DNA from: Nitrobacteraceae bacterium AZCC 2146
GTDB taxonomy: Bacteria > Pseudomonadota > Alphaproteobacteria > Rhizobiales > Xanthobacteraceae
NCBI GenBank assembly: GCA_036924855.1
Contig: JBAGRP010000001.1
Span: 7,118,001 to 7,182,000, forward strand
DNA: 64,000 nucleotides
Reading direction: 5' to 3'
A model generated the notes under the pieces. The model had not been told where the DNA came from. It saw nothing but the letters and a program-made list of their open reading frames with translations, and did no database searches. Shown in pieces: positions 26,923 through 36,577 of the stretch. Each line of letters opens with the position of its first letter. The first letter of the stretch is position 1. The translations under genes and the position numbers were made by a program.

Positions 26923-27620
26923 ATATGACCGCGCAATTTTGCCTTCAGGATACAGGCGATCGCTGAAGCATCGCTGATGTCGCCGTTGTCGACCATCTCG
27001 AACAGCCGCGCCGGTGAAACGGTCTCGACAGAGATGATGCCTTCGGCCGTTTGCGGACCGCCAATCTGGTCGATGGTTGCCGTGAAGAGATGGATGCAGG
27101 CGCTCGAAAAGGCTGGGTAGGGATGGACGCTTCCCAGGGCTTGCATGACCGGATCGATCGCCCCGATCTCCTCTTCCAGTTCGTGCCGTGCGGTCACGGC
27201 CGGGTCCTCTCCTGGTGAGACGCGCCCGCCCGGAAATTCCCACGCCCAGTCGCGCGTGGCATGACGAAAGATCCGGATCAGCACGATCGAGCCTGTGATG
27301 ATCGGCATGATGACGCAGCCGGCCTCGCCGATATGGCGGTTGTAGACGCCCAGAGAGCCGTCGGCGAAGCGCACGGCGTCGCGCGCCAGCATTCCCAAAT
27401 AGGGATCGGAGGCGAGCACGCCGACGCGGACATCGGGAAACGGCAGGTTTTGCGCTGTGCGACGGGCCGCTTCCTCGCTCTGCGCCGCAGCGATGTCCCG
27501 GTCGGCGGTCAGAATCGCGACCGGACTGTCGGCGGGATCGCGAAAACAGTCGGGCCTGTCGATCAGCAGCGCGCGATAACGCGCCAGGCTGCCTTCGGGC
27601 GATCCCATCTCGTCGCTCAT
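26919..27620 (-). CDS. NUDIX hydrolase
   Basis: About 233 residues from the ATG at 27620 (an ATG ten codons earlier is possible). The Nudix box is at about residues 131-153: GGRVSPGEDPAVTARHELEE followed by EIGA. The usual Arg of REUxEExGU is His here, but the metal-binding glutamates are all present. It hydrolyses a nucleoside diphosphate linked to another group; sugar-nucleotide or ADP-ribose turnover would fit the setting. The N-terminal 100 residues (LIDRPDCFRDPADSPVAIL, VRVGVLASDPYLGMLARDAV) are not part of the Nudix fold and are unrecognised. It is followed on its left by the converging membrane protein and shares its strand with the GT4 gene to its right. Confidence 0.8.
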   Translation of the reverse strand: MSDEMGSPEGSLARYRALLIDRPDCFRDPADSPVAILTADRDIAAAQSEEAARRTAQNLPFPDVRVGVLASDPYLGMLARDAVRFADGSLGVYNRHIGEAGCVIMPIITGSIVLIRIFRHATRDWAWEFPGGRVSPGEDPAVTARHELEEEIGAIDPVMQALGSVHPYPAFSSACIHLFTATIDQIGGPQTAEGIISVETVSPARLFEMVDNGDISDASAIACILKAKLRGHI

Positions 27621-27663
27621 GATGCTCACTACTCCGATTGGGGACGCCATCGTCGGCCGCAGG

Positions 27664-28812
27664 CTAGCGCGTCATCGTCGTGCGGTCTCGCCGTGCCTGC
27701 ACCGCGTCGGCGTAGACGGCGGCCATCCGCGCACGAAACACGGATTGATCGAATTCGCTGAGCGCGCGCACCTGGCCGGCTGCGCCGAGCCGCTGCGCGA
27801 GCGCGGGCTCGTCGAGTATCCGGTTCAGCGCCGCCGCCAGCGCCGTTGAATCGCCCGGCGCGACCGTCAGTGCCTCGGTGTCATGCCGCGCCACGAGCGG
27901 GACGGTGGTGGCGAGGCTGGTATTGACGACCGGCAGGCCGGCCGCCATCGCCTCGACCTGAACGATGCCGAACGCCTCGGCTTCGGTAACGGAGGGAAAC
28001 GCAAACACGTCCGCGGCATGAAACAGACGCCGGATCTCGTCGCGTTCGAGGCGGCCGGCAAAATGCACGCGATCAGTCACACCGAGCTCGGCCGCCAGTT
28101 GCTGCAATTCCGCCAGCAGAGGCCCTTCGCCAATGATCGTCGCCTGTCCGTCGACGTTGCGCATCGCGCGGATCAGTACGTCGTAGCCTTTGTACCCGAC
28201 GAGACGCCCGAGCGAGACGATGTGGCGCGGCGTGGCGCGCTTGATCAGGTCGACGCTGTCTCGCTCACTTGCATCGAGCGTACGCCAGTAATCGAGGTCC
28301 ATGCCGTACGGCATCACGGTGCATTTGGCGGCGTAGGGCCGGAGGAATTCGGAATGTTCGATCATTGGTCGACCGGAAACAACGATCCTGTCGGCCCGCG
28401 CCAGCACGCTGCGCGTCAGGGGAGTGACCAACCGTTTCAGCAGGGGATAGCCCAGTACATCCGCGTGCCAATAGACGATCAGGGCGGTGTCGTCGGGCAG
28501 TCCGAGCAGGATCGCGGCGTCGGTGAGCGGCAGTGGCGCGTGATGAATGACAGCGTCGGCCGAGCGTGCGCGCCGCATGAAGGCCGGGATAAAAGCCGGC
28601 GCCAGCGGCGTTGAAAACAGCGTGCCCAGCGACGCTACAGCTTCGACCGGCACGCCCTCAATCACGCTTTGGCGTGCCGTTCCCCGCCGCCGCGCGCATA
28701 AAATCGAGTGGCTGGCGGCTGGATTGGGGTCTTGGGCAAGGCTCGACATAACGGCGGGGATGCCGCCCTCGATGTCCGGCCGGTAGATCTTATAGGCATG
28801 CAGGATGCGCAA
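27664..28812 (-). CDS. GT4-type glycosyltransferase (family 1 group)
   Basis: 382 residues from a TTG start (GGGG 8 bases upstream). The N-terminal Rossmann half has RILHAYKIYRPDIEGGIPAV. The C-terminal half has IVSLGRLVGYKGYDVLIRAM, ATIIGEGPLLAEL, and the nucleotide-sugar site VFAFPSVTEAEAFGIVQVEAM with the E-x7-E pattern of retaining GT-B enzymes. It transfers a sugar to the growing glycan at the inner face of the membrane; donor unknown (GDP-mannose or a derivative would fit gmd just upstream). A leftward run of gmd, this gene and the NUDIX gene is likely. Confidence 0.85.
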   Translation of the reverse strand: MRILHAYKIYRPDIEGGIPAVMSSLAQDPNPAASHSILCARRRGTARQSVIEGVPVEAVASLGTLFSTPLAPAFIPAFMRRARSADAVIHHAPLPLTDAAILLGLPDDTALIVYWHADVLGYPLLKRLVTPLTRSVLARADRIVVSGRPMIEHSEFLRPYAAKCTVMPYGMDLDYWRTLDASERDSVDLIKRATPRHIVSLGRLVGYKGYDVLIRAMRNVDGQATIIGEGPLLAELQQLAAELGVTDRVHFAGRLERDEIRRLFHAADVFAFPSVTEAEAFGIVQVEAMAAGLPVVNTSLATTVPLVARHDTEALTVAPGDSTALAAALNRILDEPALAQRLGAAGQVRALSEFDQSVFRARMAAVYADAVQARRDRTTMTR

Positions 28813-28889
28813 GTCGTTGCCCCGAAACCGTCCCCGTTAGCGAGGGCGCTCATATCTGCGGTTGCTTGTGCGAAGGCGGTCAGGCCGCC

Positions 28890-29981
28890 TCATTCATGGT
28901 GATTGAAAAACCGGAAGCCATGCTTCTTCACCAGCTCGTCGCGCTCCGCCAGTTTGAGATCCTCGCGCATCATTTCGCTGACGAGATCGCGGAACGAGGT
29001 CTGCGGCGACCAGCCGAGCTGGCGCTTGGCCTTCGAGGCGTCTCCCAGCAGGGTTTCGACCTCCGCTGGCCGGAAATAGCGCGGATCGATCGCGACGATG
29101 CACTTGCGGGTCTCTGTATTGTAGCCTTTTTCGTCGATGCCCTGGCCCTCCCAGCGCACCTTGATGCCGATCTCTTCGGCGGCATAATTAACGAAGTCGC
29201 GCACCGAATGCTGTTCGCCAGTAGCGATGACGTAATCCTCTGCCTTGTCCTGCTGCAGCATCAGCCACTGCATTTGGACGTAGTCGCGCGCATGGCCCCA
29301 ATCGCGCTTGGCGTCGAGGTTGCCGAGGTGCATGCGGTCCTGCAGACCGAGCTTGATGCGCGCCAATGCGCGGGTGATCTTGCGCGTGACAAAGGTCTCA
29401 CCGCGCAGCGGCGACTCGTGATTGAACAGGATACCGTTGCAGGCGTAGATCCCGTAGGCCTCGCGATAATTGACAGTGATCCAGTAGGCATAGAGCTTGG
29501 CGACGGCATAGGGCGATCGCGGATAGAATGGCGTGGTTTCCTTCTGCGGCGTCTCCTGCACCAGGCCGTAAAGCTCTGAGGTGGAGGCCTGATAGAACCT
29601 CGACTTCTTTTCGAGTCCCAGGATGCGCAGCGCTTCAAGGATGCGCAGCGGACCGAGCGCATCGGAATTCGCGGTGTATTCAGGCTCCTCGAACGAGACC
29701 GCGACGTGGCTCTGGGCCGCCAGGTTGTAGATCTCGTCGGGCTGCACTTCCTCGACGATCCGGATCAGGCTGGACGAATCCGTCAGATCGCCGTGATGCA
29801 GCGTGAAATCGAGACCCTGTTCATGCGGGTCGTGGTAAAGATGATCGATGCGATCTGTGTTGATCAGCGACGTGCGGCGCTTGATGCCGTGCACCGAATA
29901 GCCCTTGGTGAGCAGCAGTTCGGCCAGGTAGGCGCCATCCTGGCCAGTCACGCCTGTGATCAATGCGGTCTTTTTTGTCAT
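28890..29981 (-). CDS. gmd: GDP-mannose 4,6-dehydratase
   Basis: 363 residues, full length. The NAD(P)-binding [15 protein letters not shown] is followed by [15 protein letters not shown], the catalytic STSELYG (Thr/Glu) and [12 protein letters not shown] with the Tyr-x3-Lys pair, and [20 protein letters not shown]. It converts GDP-D-mannose to GDP-4-keto-6-deoxymannose, the precursor of GDP-fucose, rhamnose, perosamine and related sugars. A GDP-fucose synthase is encoded at 49.8-50.8 kb. The high conservation makes the assignment firm. A second, divergent Gmd-like gene lies at 52 kb. Confidence 0.95.
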   Translation of the reverse strand: MTKKTALITGVTGQDGAYLAELLLTKGYSVHGIKRRTSLINTDRIDHLYHDPHEQGLDFTLHHGDLTDSSSLIRIVEEVQPDEIYNLAAQSHVAVSFEEPEYTANSDALGPLRILEALRILGLEKKSRFYQASTSELYGLVQETPQKETTPFYPRSPYAVAKLYAYWITVNYREAYGIYACNGILFNHESPLRGETFVTRKITRALARIKLGLQDRMHLGNLDAKRDWGHARDYVQMQWLMLQQDKAEDYVIATGEQHSVRDFVNYAAEEIGIKVRWEGQGIDEKGYNTETRKCIVAIDPRYFRPAEVETLLGDASKAKRQLGWSPQTSFRDLVSEMMREDLKLAERDELVKKHGFRFFNHHE

Positions 29982-30107
29982 GAAGAAAAAATCTCTTGAT
30001 GGATGGACCCGACAAGCGAGGCGCGTCGAATTTGGCTTGGGCGGGGAAGGAGCCAGAAGGCCGAATTTTCAGCCTTTTAGGGCAGATTACCCGCGGAATC
30101 AACGTGA

Positions 30108-30977
30108 TTAGGATCGATTTCGGAAGCTGCGCCAGAGCCCCTGAAGGCCAGTCTTCATCTCCGGGGAGATCCGCCTGTTCCAGCGCATGGCAGCCTTCAG
30201 CATCACGAAAATCATGCGCAGGGCGAACCAGCGCGGCGAGGTCTTTCGATCGACCCGTTCGTCGATCACGGCGTGGGCATAATTCCACAGCCAGCGATCC
30301 GGCACTGTCCCGAAGAGGGCCTTCTGCATGTCGTTGATTTCGCCATGCACCTTCAGGCGTGAACCCAGGGTCTTGTTTTCGGCATAGAGCCGGGAGCCGG
30401 CCAGTTTCTGTTCCAGATAGGCAAATCGGACGCCCGCCTTGCCGAGGCGCAGCCAATACTCGTAGTCCATGCAAAAATTGCGTCTTTCGTCGAGCAACCC
30501 GTACTGTTCGACCACGCGCCGGCGGAAGAACGCGGCCGGCTGGCAGATGAAGCAGGTGTCCTTTAGGCGTTCGAAATTCCAGGGCTCGGTCGGGTACGCT
30601 TCGAACGCGTAATCGACCAGATCGATATGATCGGCCATGCCATAGACCACATCGACATCCGGGTGGACCTGAAAAAACGCGACGACGCGGGCGATCGCAT
30701 CCGGATAATAAATATCATCCGAATTGAGCCAGCCGATGATTTCGCCATCGGTGGCGCGAATGCCCTTGTTGACCGCGTCGGTCTGTCCCTTGTCCTTTTC
30801 CGACGTCCATTTGATGCCACCGCCAAAGCGCCGGAGCACCTCGACCGTGTCGTCGGTGCTGCCGCCGTCGAACACCACGTGCTCGATTTCGGCGCCGCTC
30901 TGCGAGGCGACGCTTTCAAGCGTGCGTTGGATGAACTGCCCCTGATTGTAGGACGGCGTAACGACGCTGACTTTCAT
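30108..30977 (-). CDS. Family 2 glycosyltransferase
   Basis: 289 residues. GT-A fold: VSVVTPSYNQGQFIQRTLES, VVFDGGSTDDTVEVLRRF, then GWLNSDDIYYPDA with the metal-binding acidic residues and FCMDYEYWLRLGKAG for the acceptor side. The enzyme probably adds one sugar to the lipid-linked repeat unit. It starts inside the stop of the upstream gene (ATGA overlap with the 553-residue glycosyltransferase), so the two are translationally coupled. Resembles the GT2 enzyme at 49.1 kb in layout (NQGxxxxxxLxS, DGGSTDxSVEV, WLNSDD). Confidence 0.87.
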   Translation of the reverse strand: MKVSVVTPSYNQGQFIQRTLESVASQSGAEIEHVVFDGGSTDDTVEVLRRFGGGIKWTSEKDKGQTDAVNKGIRATDGEIIGWLNSDDIYYPDAIARVVAFFQVHPDVDVVYGMADHIDLVDYAFEAYPTEPWNFERLKDTCFICQPAAFFRRRVVEQYGLLDERRNFCMDYEYWLRLGKAGVRFAYLEQKLAGSRLYAENKTLGSRLKVHGEINDMQKALFGTVPDRWLWNYAHAVIDERVDRKTSPRWFALRMIFVMLKAAMRWNRRISPEMKTGLQGLWRSFRNRS

Positions 30978-32635
30978 GTCGAGCTGCTTTCAGGAAACAG
31001 CACGACGCTCGTGCCATCGGCATTCACGATCGCGCATTTCGCAAGGATGACCGACAATTCCCGGAGGTCATCACCGACTCCCGTCAGCGCCGGAACGAAA
31101 GAGGGCGATAGCTCGATATCAAAAAGGCCGCCCGCCAGGGGCAGTGGAACCGATGCTTTCCCTTTTCGGCCGCGTGCCACGGTGCTCTCGAATTCTGTAT
31201 CGCCGCCTTGTCGAATGCGCATCGTCACCTTGGAAACCGGTGCCCAGCCCGGAAGCGCGATTTCGAGGTCCAGGGTTCGGGCCAGGGTCGAGGCCGATAC
31301 CTGCACCTTTGGGTTCGGGCCGGCCCAGCCGTCGGGGTGAATGCCGACCAGCAAGTTCGACCGAAACCCAAGGCCAGCGGCGTGTTGGAACGCTTCCCAA
31401 TATTGTTCGGCCATGAGTTGAGAGTCCGAAAACTGCGCGGCGCGCAGATCTCCGGCTCGCACCAACCGTGCGGTCAGTTCCTTGTCATGGGCGAGCGCAA
31501 TCATCGCGCGTGCAATATCCTCGGGGATGCGGGGATTAAACAGGATCGCGGCATCGCCCGCGACTTCCGGGAGCGACGTCACATTGCTGCAGGCGACCGG
31601 CACGCCTGTCGCCATGGCTTCAATGACGGGCAGGCCGAATCCTTCGTAGAGCGATGGAAAGATTACGCCGGCACTGTTGGTGACCAGCGCCAGCAGTTCG
31701 GAATTGGCGAGATAACCCGGGAACAGTACGTGGTCTCCGAGCCCCATACTTTCCGCAGCCTGCTTCAGCCATTGCTGTCGCGTGCTCGGCGCGCCGGTGC
31801 ACACCAGGCGCACGCTGTCGCCGAGGCCGCTGCTGCGGGCGATGCCAAGAGCGGTCAGCAGCATTTCGTGGTTCTTGTGCTTCCAGAAATTCGCCGGGTA
31901 GATCAGGTATTGTCCTGCCACCAGTTGCAGCCGGTCCAGGATGGTTTCGTCGCGTGCCGCGTTTCGCAGGCTGTGCCGCGAAATATGCAAATGCACCGTC
32001 TTGATGTCGGCGGGATCGAGATCGCCGTGTTCAATTGCGACGCGCCGAGAATAGTCGGAAATAGCGACCAGTGCCGTTGAGCGTTGCGAAGCTTCGACGA
32101 AGGTGCGGTCGCGCTGTGCCACGTCGGCGGCGGGAAAGAATTCCGGATAGGTCTTGTATTGCAGATCATAGATGACGGACACGGTTGGGATACCGAGTTC
32201 GAAATAGGTGGGTGCGGTAAACGGGCAGAACAACAGGTCCGCATTCTGCTCGCGGACGATCGCAGGCGGCAGGGTTCGTCTCAGCATTGGCTTCAAGCGA
32301 TTGATTGCGCGTTGCGCGATTCGCCTCGGACGTTGGGGCAGGTGGCTCAGCAGCCGAGAAGACAAGCGGATTCCCAGCGAGCGAAGGATGGGCGGGTTGG
32401 CGTGGTCGAGGACCATGACGCGCCGGACATTCGCGCTGTCGAGCGCGGCCAGTTCGTCGTGTGCGGCTGCCTGCGTCAGCAAAACAAATTGGGTTTGCGG
32501 AGCAAGCTCCGCGAGGCGGCGCAGCAATTCCAACACGAAAACCTTAGCGCCGCCGTTTTCACCGCCAGGCAGAATGGGCGTTAGATCGACGACGATAGTG
32601 CTCAATTGATCACTTCGCGGCGGCGTTGTCGTCAC
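30974..32635 (-). CDS. GT4-type glycosyltransferase with extra C-terminal domain
   Basis: 553 residues, about 150 longer than a typical GT4 enzyme. The GT-B core includes VDLTPILPGGENGGAKVFVL, SVIYDLQYKTYPEFF, LIYPANFWKHKNHEMLLTAL, and FPSLYEGFGLPVIEAMATGV with the Glu-x7-Glu pattern and [14 protein letters not shown]. The C-terminal 140 residues (GIHPDGWAGPNPKVQVSAST onward) look beta-rich and are not part of the catalytic fold; they may bind glycan or the membrane. The gene overlaps the downstream GT2 by 4 bases. The ENGGAKVFVLELLRRL opening is typical of mannosyltransferase-like enzymes of large capsule and O-antigen loci. Confidence 0.85.
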   Translation of the reverse strand: MTTTPPRSDQLSTIVVDLTPILPGGENGGAKVFVLELLRRLAELAPQTQFVLLTQAAAHDELAALDSANVRRVMVLDHANPPILRSLGIRLSSRLLSHLPQRPRRIAQRAINRLKPMLRRTLPPAIVREQNADLLFCPFTAPTYFELGIPTVSVIYDLQYKTYPEFFPAADVAQRDRTFVEASQRSTALVAISDYSRRVAIEHGDLDPADIKTVHLHISRHSLRNAARDETILDRLQLVAGQYLIYPANFWKHKNHEMLLTALGIARSSGLGDSVRLVCTGAPSTRQQWLKQAAESMGLGDHVLFPGYLANSELLALVTNSAGVIFPSLYEGFGLPVIEAMATGVPVACSNVTSLPEVAGDAAILFNPRIPEDIARAMIALAHDKELTARLVRAGDLRAAQFSDSQLMAEQYWEAFQHAAGLGFRSNLLVGIHPDGWAGPNPKVQVSASTLARTLDLEIALPGWAPVSKVTMRIRQGGDTEFESTVARGRKGKASVPLPLAGGLFDIELSPSFVPALTGVGDDLRELSVILAKCAIVNADGTSVVLFPESSST

Positions 32636-32756
32636 AAGCTTTGCCTTCCGGCGCCCATTCGCAACGCCAGGCGACGGTTATTTCGGGCGCGTAATCGCGG
32701 TCTTTGTCTTTGGGAGATAGCGGTCATCGCGGCTTTCGTCGGACCAATGATCATCT

Positions 32757-33953
32757 TCAGCTCCTGAAAAAACCAATGATGCGACGCGCGATTGCTTTTG
32801 GATACCGAAGCATGCTCCTTGCGCCCGTCAAGTGGATTGGACGCGCTCGCTGGTTTTGCTCGGCTTCCGAGATCACCTTTTGAAGTTCATGAATGACGGC
32901 CAGACGTGCCGCACGATCATGCTCCGATTCGGAGAAAGATTTCTCCAGTTGGTGGATGGCGGCCAAACGCGCCGCCCGGTCGCGATCTGACTCCGAGAGC
33001 ATCCTTTCAAGTTCATTCATCGCCGCCAAACGCGCTGCGCGATCGCTCTCGGATTCCGAAAGCAACCCTTCCAGCTGATGGATCGCGACCAAACGTGCTC
33101 CGCGATCAGCTTCGCATTCGATGAGGCTGCTTTCGAGCTTATGCATTGCTTCAAGGCGTTCTGCGGCGTCGGCTTTCGCGCGAACCAGCGGAAATGTTTC
33201 GAATTCGTCGAAGGCGTTGGGCGGACTGGTAAAATGCATTTTCAGGTCGGCATGTTCATTCGCCAGGTAAAATCGGTTGACACCATCGAAATAGACAAAT
33301 GAATAATTGGCACCGAGAACGAGTGGTTCCCATTCCTGATGGGATAGCTCACGACTTTCCGGGACCGTCGCTTCAACTACTATGATTGTAGGGCGATATT
33401 GGCGCAGGTCCAGCCCTTTCAGAACTTCGTGCTCCCAACCTTCGACGTCGATCTTGAGAAAATCGATGTGGCGGCCCTGGCCGTGCTGCGCCAGTAGGTC
33501 CGTGAGCGGGAATATCGCGACGTTTCGCGTTGAACCCGAGGTGCCGTTGCTGGCCGCGTATTCTTTGACACTGGGGTCGAAGGAAGACAGCTCGCCGACT
33601 TCTAGCTCGAAAAATTGCGCCTCCGACGCAATGGCCCCGACGCCACAATCCAGACTGATGTCGCGTGGCCGGTCTGTGGCCAGCCGGTCGAACAACTGCC
33701 TATTGGGTTCGATGTTCAGTCCGTTCCAGCCGAGATCGTAGAACCACTTCGTTACGCTCAGATTGACCGGATCGGCGGCACCGACGTCGACATAGAATCC
33801 GCTGTCGCGGCCCGCGAACACGCGCGCCAACATGACGTCTTCGAAATTTTGTGCGTAGGAGATCAAGCGCGACGTCCTTTGAATTTTGTGTCTCAAGGGT
33901 TCCAGGGGTGTTTGTCTGCGGCGGGTCTTAGCCCATATTTCGTCTAAAGGCAT
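32757..33953 (-). CDS. FkbM-family methyltransferase with a coiled-coil repeat tail
   Basis: 398 residues. Residues 30-250 are a standard FkbM domain: LISYAQNFEDVMLARVFAG, FYVDVGAADPVNLSVTKWFY, GLNIEPNRQLFDRL and FLKIDVEGWEHEVLKGLDL. Residues 262-366 are five tandem 21-residue units (consensus DRAARLAAIHQLEKxLSESE), each exactly three heptads, predicting a long coiled coil, followed by a basic hydrophobic end (IARRIIGFFRS). The first 30 residues may not be translated, since relatives often start at (M)ISYAQNFEDV. The enzyme probably O-methylates a sugar, and the coil may set oligomer state or hold it to a glycosyltransferase complex. Confidence 0.85.
   Translation of the reverse strand: MPLDEIWAKTRRRQTPLEPLRHKIQRTSRLISYAQNFEDVMLARVFAGRDSGFYVDVGAADPVNLSVTKWFYDLGWNGLNIEPNRQLFDRLATDRPRDISLDCGVGAIASEAQFFELEVGELSSFDPSVKEYAASNGTSGSTRNVAIFPLTDLLAQHGQGRHIDFLKIDVEGWEHEVLKGLDLRQYRPTIIVVEATVPESRELSHQEWEPLVLGANYSFVYFDGVNRFYLANEHADLKMHFTSPPNAFDEFETFPLVRAKADAAERLEAMHKLESSLIECEADRGARLVAIHQLEGLLSESESDRAARLAAMNELERMLSESDRDRAARLAAIHQLEKSFSESEHDRAARLAVIHELQKVISEAEQNQRARPIHLTGARSMLRYPKAIARRIIGFFRS
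32856..33170 (-). repeat. Five 63-bp repeats encoding a heptad coiled coil
   Basis: Units at residues 262-282, 283-303, 304-324, 325-345 and 346-366 of the FkbM protein. The central three differ at only a few codons. Length is an exact multiple of seven residues, so gain or loss of a unit keeps both frame and heptad register. Confidence 0.85.
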
Positions 33954-34025
33954 GTGGTCAGGATCGCTGCACTATTCGGCCTCATACGAGGAAAATTTGC
34001 CGAAAATACGAGCGAACAGCTGACA

Positions 34026-36266
34026 TCAACCGGCCGGTTTGCTGCTCTGATTGATTCCGTAGTCGATCATGCGAAGGATCATTGGCCGGCCATCTCCATT
34101 CGCGGAGATGGTGCCGCTGACGGGCTCGTCGATGGTGATGCTGATCAAGCTTCTGCCTGCGGCAAGGTTGATGGGGATTTTGATCTCGCCCGGCCGGATC
34201 TCGATCTTGCGGGCACCGGTGCTGTCTCCGACGGTAACATGAAACAGGCTCGTCTCCGGCCCGGCCCGCGGGCCGGGTTGGACGGTGGCGGCAAGGGTGG
34301 CTGGACCTTCCCGTCCGGTCACCACCAGCCATTCCGTTTTCGCGCCGCCCAGCCAGATTCCGCCCGGCTCGATGCCGTTCGGATTGACAAGGTCCGCAAG
34401 CACGGTCCAGGCGCCGTCATCGACTTCCCAGAGACTGTAGGCCTCGCCGTCCCAGATCCGTCGCGCTCCCCAGAGAGGAGCGCGGATCATGTCGTTGCGG
34501 TCGGTCACGATGTAGCGGATGGTGGGCGGGTCGACCGGCTTTGCCCGTTCCATGAACGGGATGACGTGCGCCTGCGCCATGTAGATCCGGTAGGGCGCGA
34601 TCAGCAGCGGCATGTCGGACATATAAAACACGGCCCATTCGTTGGCGAGGTCGTCGCGCACCGCGAGCAGCGTCGGCGCATGCTGCACCATGTCGTTGAT
34701 GGTCTGCGCTTCGCGGTAGGCCCGCTGCTGCAGCGCGTTGTGCTTGAGCCTGATGACATTGGCCTGCACGACGGTGCGATCTGCCACCACGGCGAGCAGC
34801 ACGATGGTGATAATGGCTGGCACGGAGAGGCGCTGCGGCAGGCGCGGTCTCGCCCAGTCCGCGAGCCTGATCCCGCCGCTAACGGTGAAGAAGCAGATCA
34901 GCCAGAAATTGACGCTGATGATCTTGTAGGTCGCGTAGCTGTAATGTTCGCGATAGGCGAAATGGATGAAGGCGGCGGCGATCACTGCCAATGCCAGCAC
35001 GGCGGACCAGCGCCGGCGTTCGACCCAGGCACCGAGCAGCGTCACGGCGCCGAGCAGGGCGCCGAGCATCCATGGCAGTGCGATGAAGCGCGGCTGGGAA
35101 TACTCGCCGCCGAGCGCCCACACCGTGTCGGGAAGCCGACGCAGCCCCAGCAGTCCGACGAAATAGCCTTCGCCCGGCCGCACCGCGCCCGCCGTCGTCG
35201 ATGCGTACTGGCCTTTCAGCATCGTCATCAGCGAATCCAGCCCGGTCCACGTCGCCAGCACGAAAACCGGCACAGCGATGCAGCACACCAGCAGCGCCCG
35301 GCCGATCGCCAGACGAAGGCTGGGGCCGGGCACGATCACGAACGCCATTGCGATGACAAGCCCGATGAAGGCCAGTTCGACATAAGCGAGCAGGGCGGCG
35401 CCGCTCAGCACGCCTATCAGCAGGCTGGCACCCCAAATATTGATGCCGCTGCCGGCGCGAAGCGCCAGGGCGGCGATCAGTGGCAACAATGGCAGCAGCA
35501 GCAGCTGGTCGAAATTGCCGGCAAAGACGATGTTGGCTGGCCAACCAAGCCCCGCCAGCACGGCCATGCCAAGCACGGCTTCGGTGCGCCCGAAGTTGGT
35601 GCGGGCAAAGCTGATTAGCGCGCTGGTGTTGGCGAACAGCAGAAGCAGACAGAAGGATGTCATCGCCTGATCGGCCTTGACGCCGCCGAGCCCGAAAGCC
35701 AGCTCAGCCAAAATCGCCGACGACGCATTCCGGATATTCATCAGATGCGATGCATATTGGTGCAGCGACGACAATCCGCCCTCGGCGCCCCGAGGGACGG
35801 CCGAGAGATAGTCGGCGACCATGATGTAGGACCATGGATCGGCATAGGTGGAATTGACGAAGTCGCCGAGGCCAAAGCGCAAGGTGCCGGGCATCACCAC
35901 GAACGGCAGCAGCGCCGCCACGGCCCACAGCGTCAGCCGTTCCTGCCTCGTCTCCGACGATATGGCCGCAACCTGCCGCGAGACGAACATCCGCAGCGCA
36001 ACGCCGGTCACGGCGAGCACCAAAGTGGCAATCCAGACCGGGCCAAAGATGTTTTTCAGCGGGATCGACGCCCATGCCGCGCCGGAAAGTGCAATGATCC
36101 AGAGCGCAAAGGTCACCGCCGGGCCGGCATACAGCGCCGCCGACCAGCGATGCCGCCCAAGTCCGGTGAGATGCAGCAGCGCGTAGCCAGGCCAGATCAT
36201 CACGACAAAAGCTGCCAGCGCGATCAATGCGGAGGGCAATGGCTGGAACAGGACGGCGCTGGGCAT
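34026..36266 (-). CDS. Large membrane protein with C-terminal beta-rich domain
   Basis: About 746 residues from the ATG at 36266 (MPSAVLFQPLPSALIALAAF); 39 more codons upstream are open but look non-coding. There are about a dozen hydrophobic segments, with a loop containing FVNSTYADPWSYIMVADYLS where acidic residues sit as in GT-C enzymes. The last 200 residues (YGEAYSLWEV region, then GGIWLGGAKTEWLVVTG) are soluble and beta-rich. The gene diverges from the similar membrane protein at 36578; the two share the loop pattern 'L.NDDTFSYLG/YADPWSYIM', so they are probably distant relatives. Likely acts in assembling or modifying the glycan outside the inner membrane. Confidence 0.6.
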   Translation of the reverse strand: MPSAVLFQPLPSALIALAAFVVMIWPGYALLHLTGLGRHRWSAALYAGPAVTFALWIIALSGAAWASIPLKNIFGPVWIATLVLAVTGVALRMFVSRQVAAISSETRQERLTLWAVAALLPFVVMPGTLRFGLGDFVNSTYADPWSYIMVADYLSAVPRGAEGGLSSLHQYASHLMNIRNASSAILAELAFGLGGVKADQAMTSFCLLLLFANTSALISFARTNFGRTEAVLGMAVLAGLGWPANIVFAGNFDQLLLLPLLPLIAALALRAGSGINIWGASLLIGVLSGAALLAYVELAFIGLVIAMAFVIVPGPSLRLAIGRALLVCCIAVPVFVLATWTGLDSLMTMLKGQYASTTAGAVRPGEGYFVGLLGLRRLPDTVWALGGEYSQPRFIALPWMLGALLGAVTLLGAWVERRRWSAVLALAVIAAAFIHFAYREHYSYATYKIISVNFWLICFFTVSGGIRLADWARPRLPQRLSVPAIITIVLLAVVADRTVVQANVIRLKHNALQQRAYREAQTINDMVQHAPTLLAVRDDLANEWAVFYMSDMPLLIAPYRIYMAQAHVIPFMERAKPVDPPTIRYIVTDRNDMIRAPLWGARRIWDGEAYSLWEVDDGAWTVLADLVNPNGIEPGGIWLGGAKTEWLVVTGREGPATLAATVQPGPRAGPETSLFHVTVGDSTGARKIEIRPGEIKIPINLAAGRSLISITIDEPVSGTISANGDGRPMILRMIDYGINQSSKPAG

Positions 36267-36577
36267 GACAACTGGGATGGTGATTTCGGGAGCCGTTCTT
36301 AGACCACATCGCGTCGATTGGTAAGGGCCGGGAACTGTGGAAGGATCTGCCGCGGATTGCGGGTCGGTACCCAGCTTGTTCAAACCGTCAGTAAATAGGG
36401 GTGGGGCGATTCATACATCTACGGGGACTTTGCTCGGAAACGGGTTGGCGTTTGCGGGATTGTTCGGTATCAGCGACCCGCAAGGCGCAACACATCCGGG
36501 GATCGAACGAGCAGGGGCAGCAGGCCGGTTCGTGGGCGAGGCGTTTCGGCCTGACCTGCTTTCGGACCTCGACCAAG
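36267..36577. other. Divergent promoter region between two membrane protein genes
   Basis: About 310 bases between divergent starts. Frames on both strands continue into it but show no family signal. Promoters for both genes must lie here; no clear -35/-10 pair or operator was identified. Confidence 0.4.

Noticed and set aside
33954-35618. A 554-residue plus-strand frame
   Set aside because: It lies opposite the membrane protein at 34026-36266, is rich in Arg, His, Asp and Gln as expected of a complementary frame, and shows no family motif.
36267-36383. Extended N-terminus of the membrane protein ending at 34026
   Set aside because: The 39 extra residues look non-coding; the hydrophobic start is MPSAVLFQP.
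36401-36577. Extended N-terminus of the membrane protein at 36578
   Set aside because: The extra 59 residues are polar and basic with no signal; the hydrophobic N-terminus starts at MSAFYLPAA.
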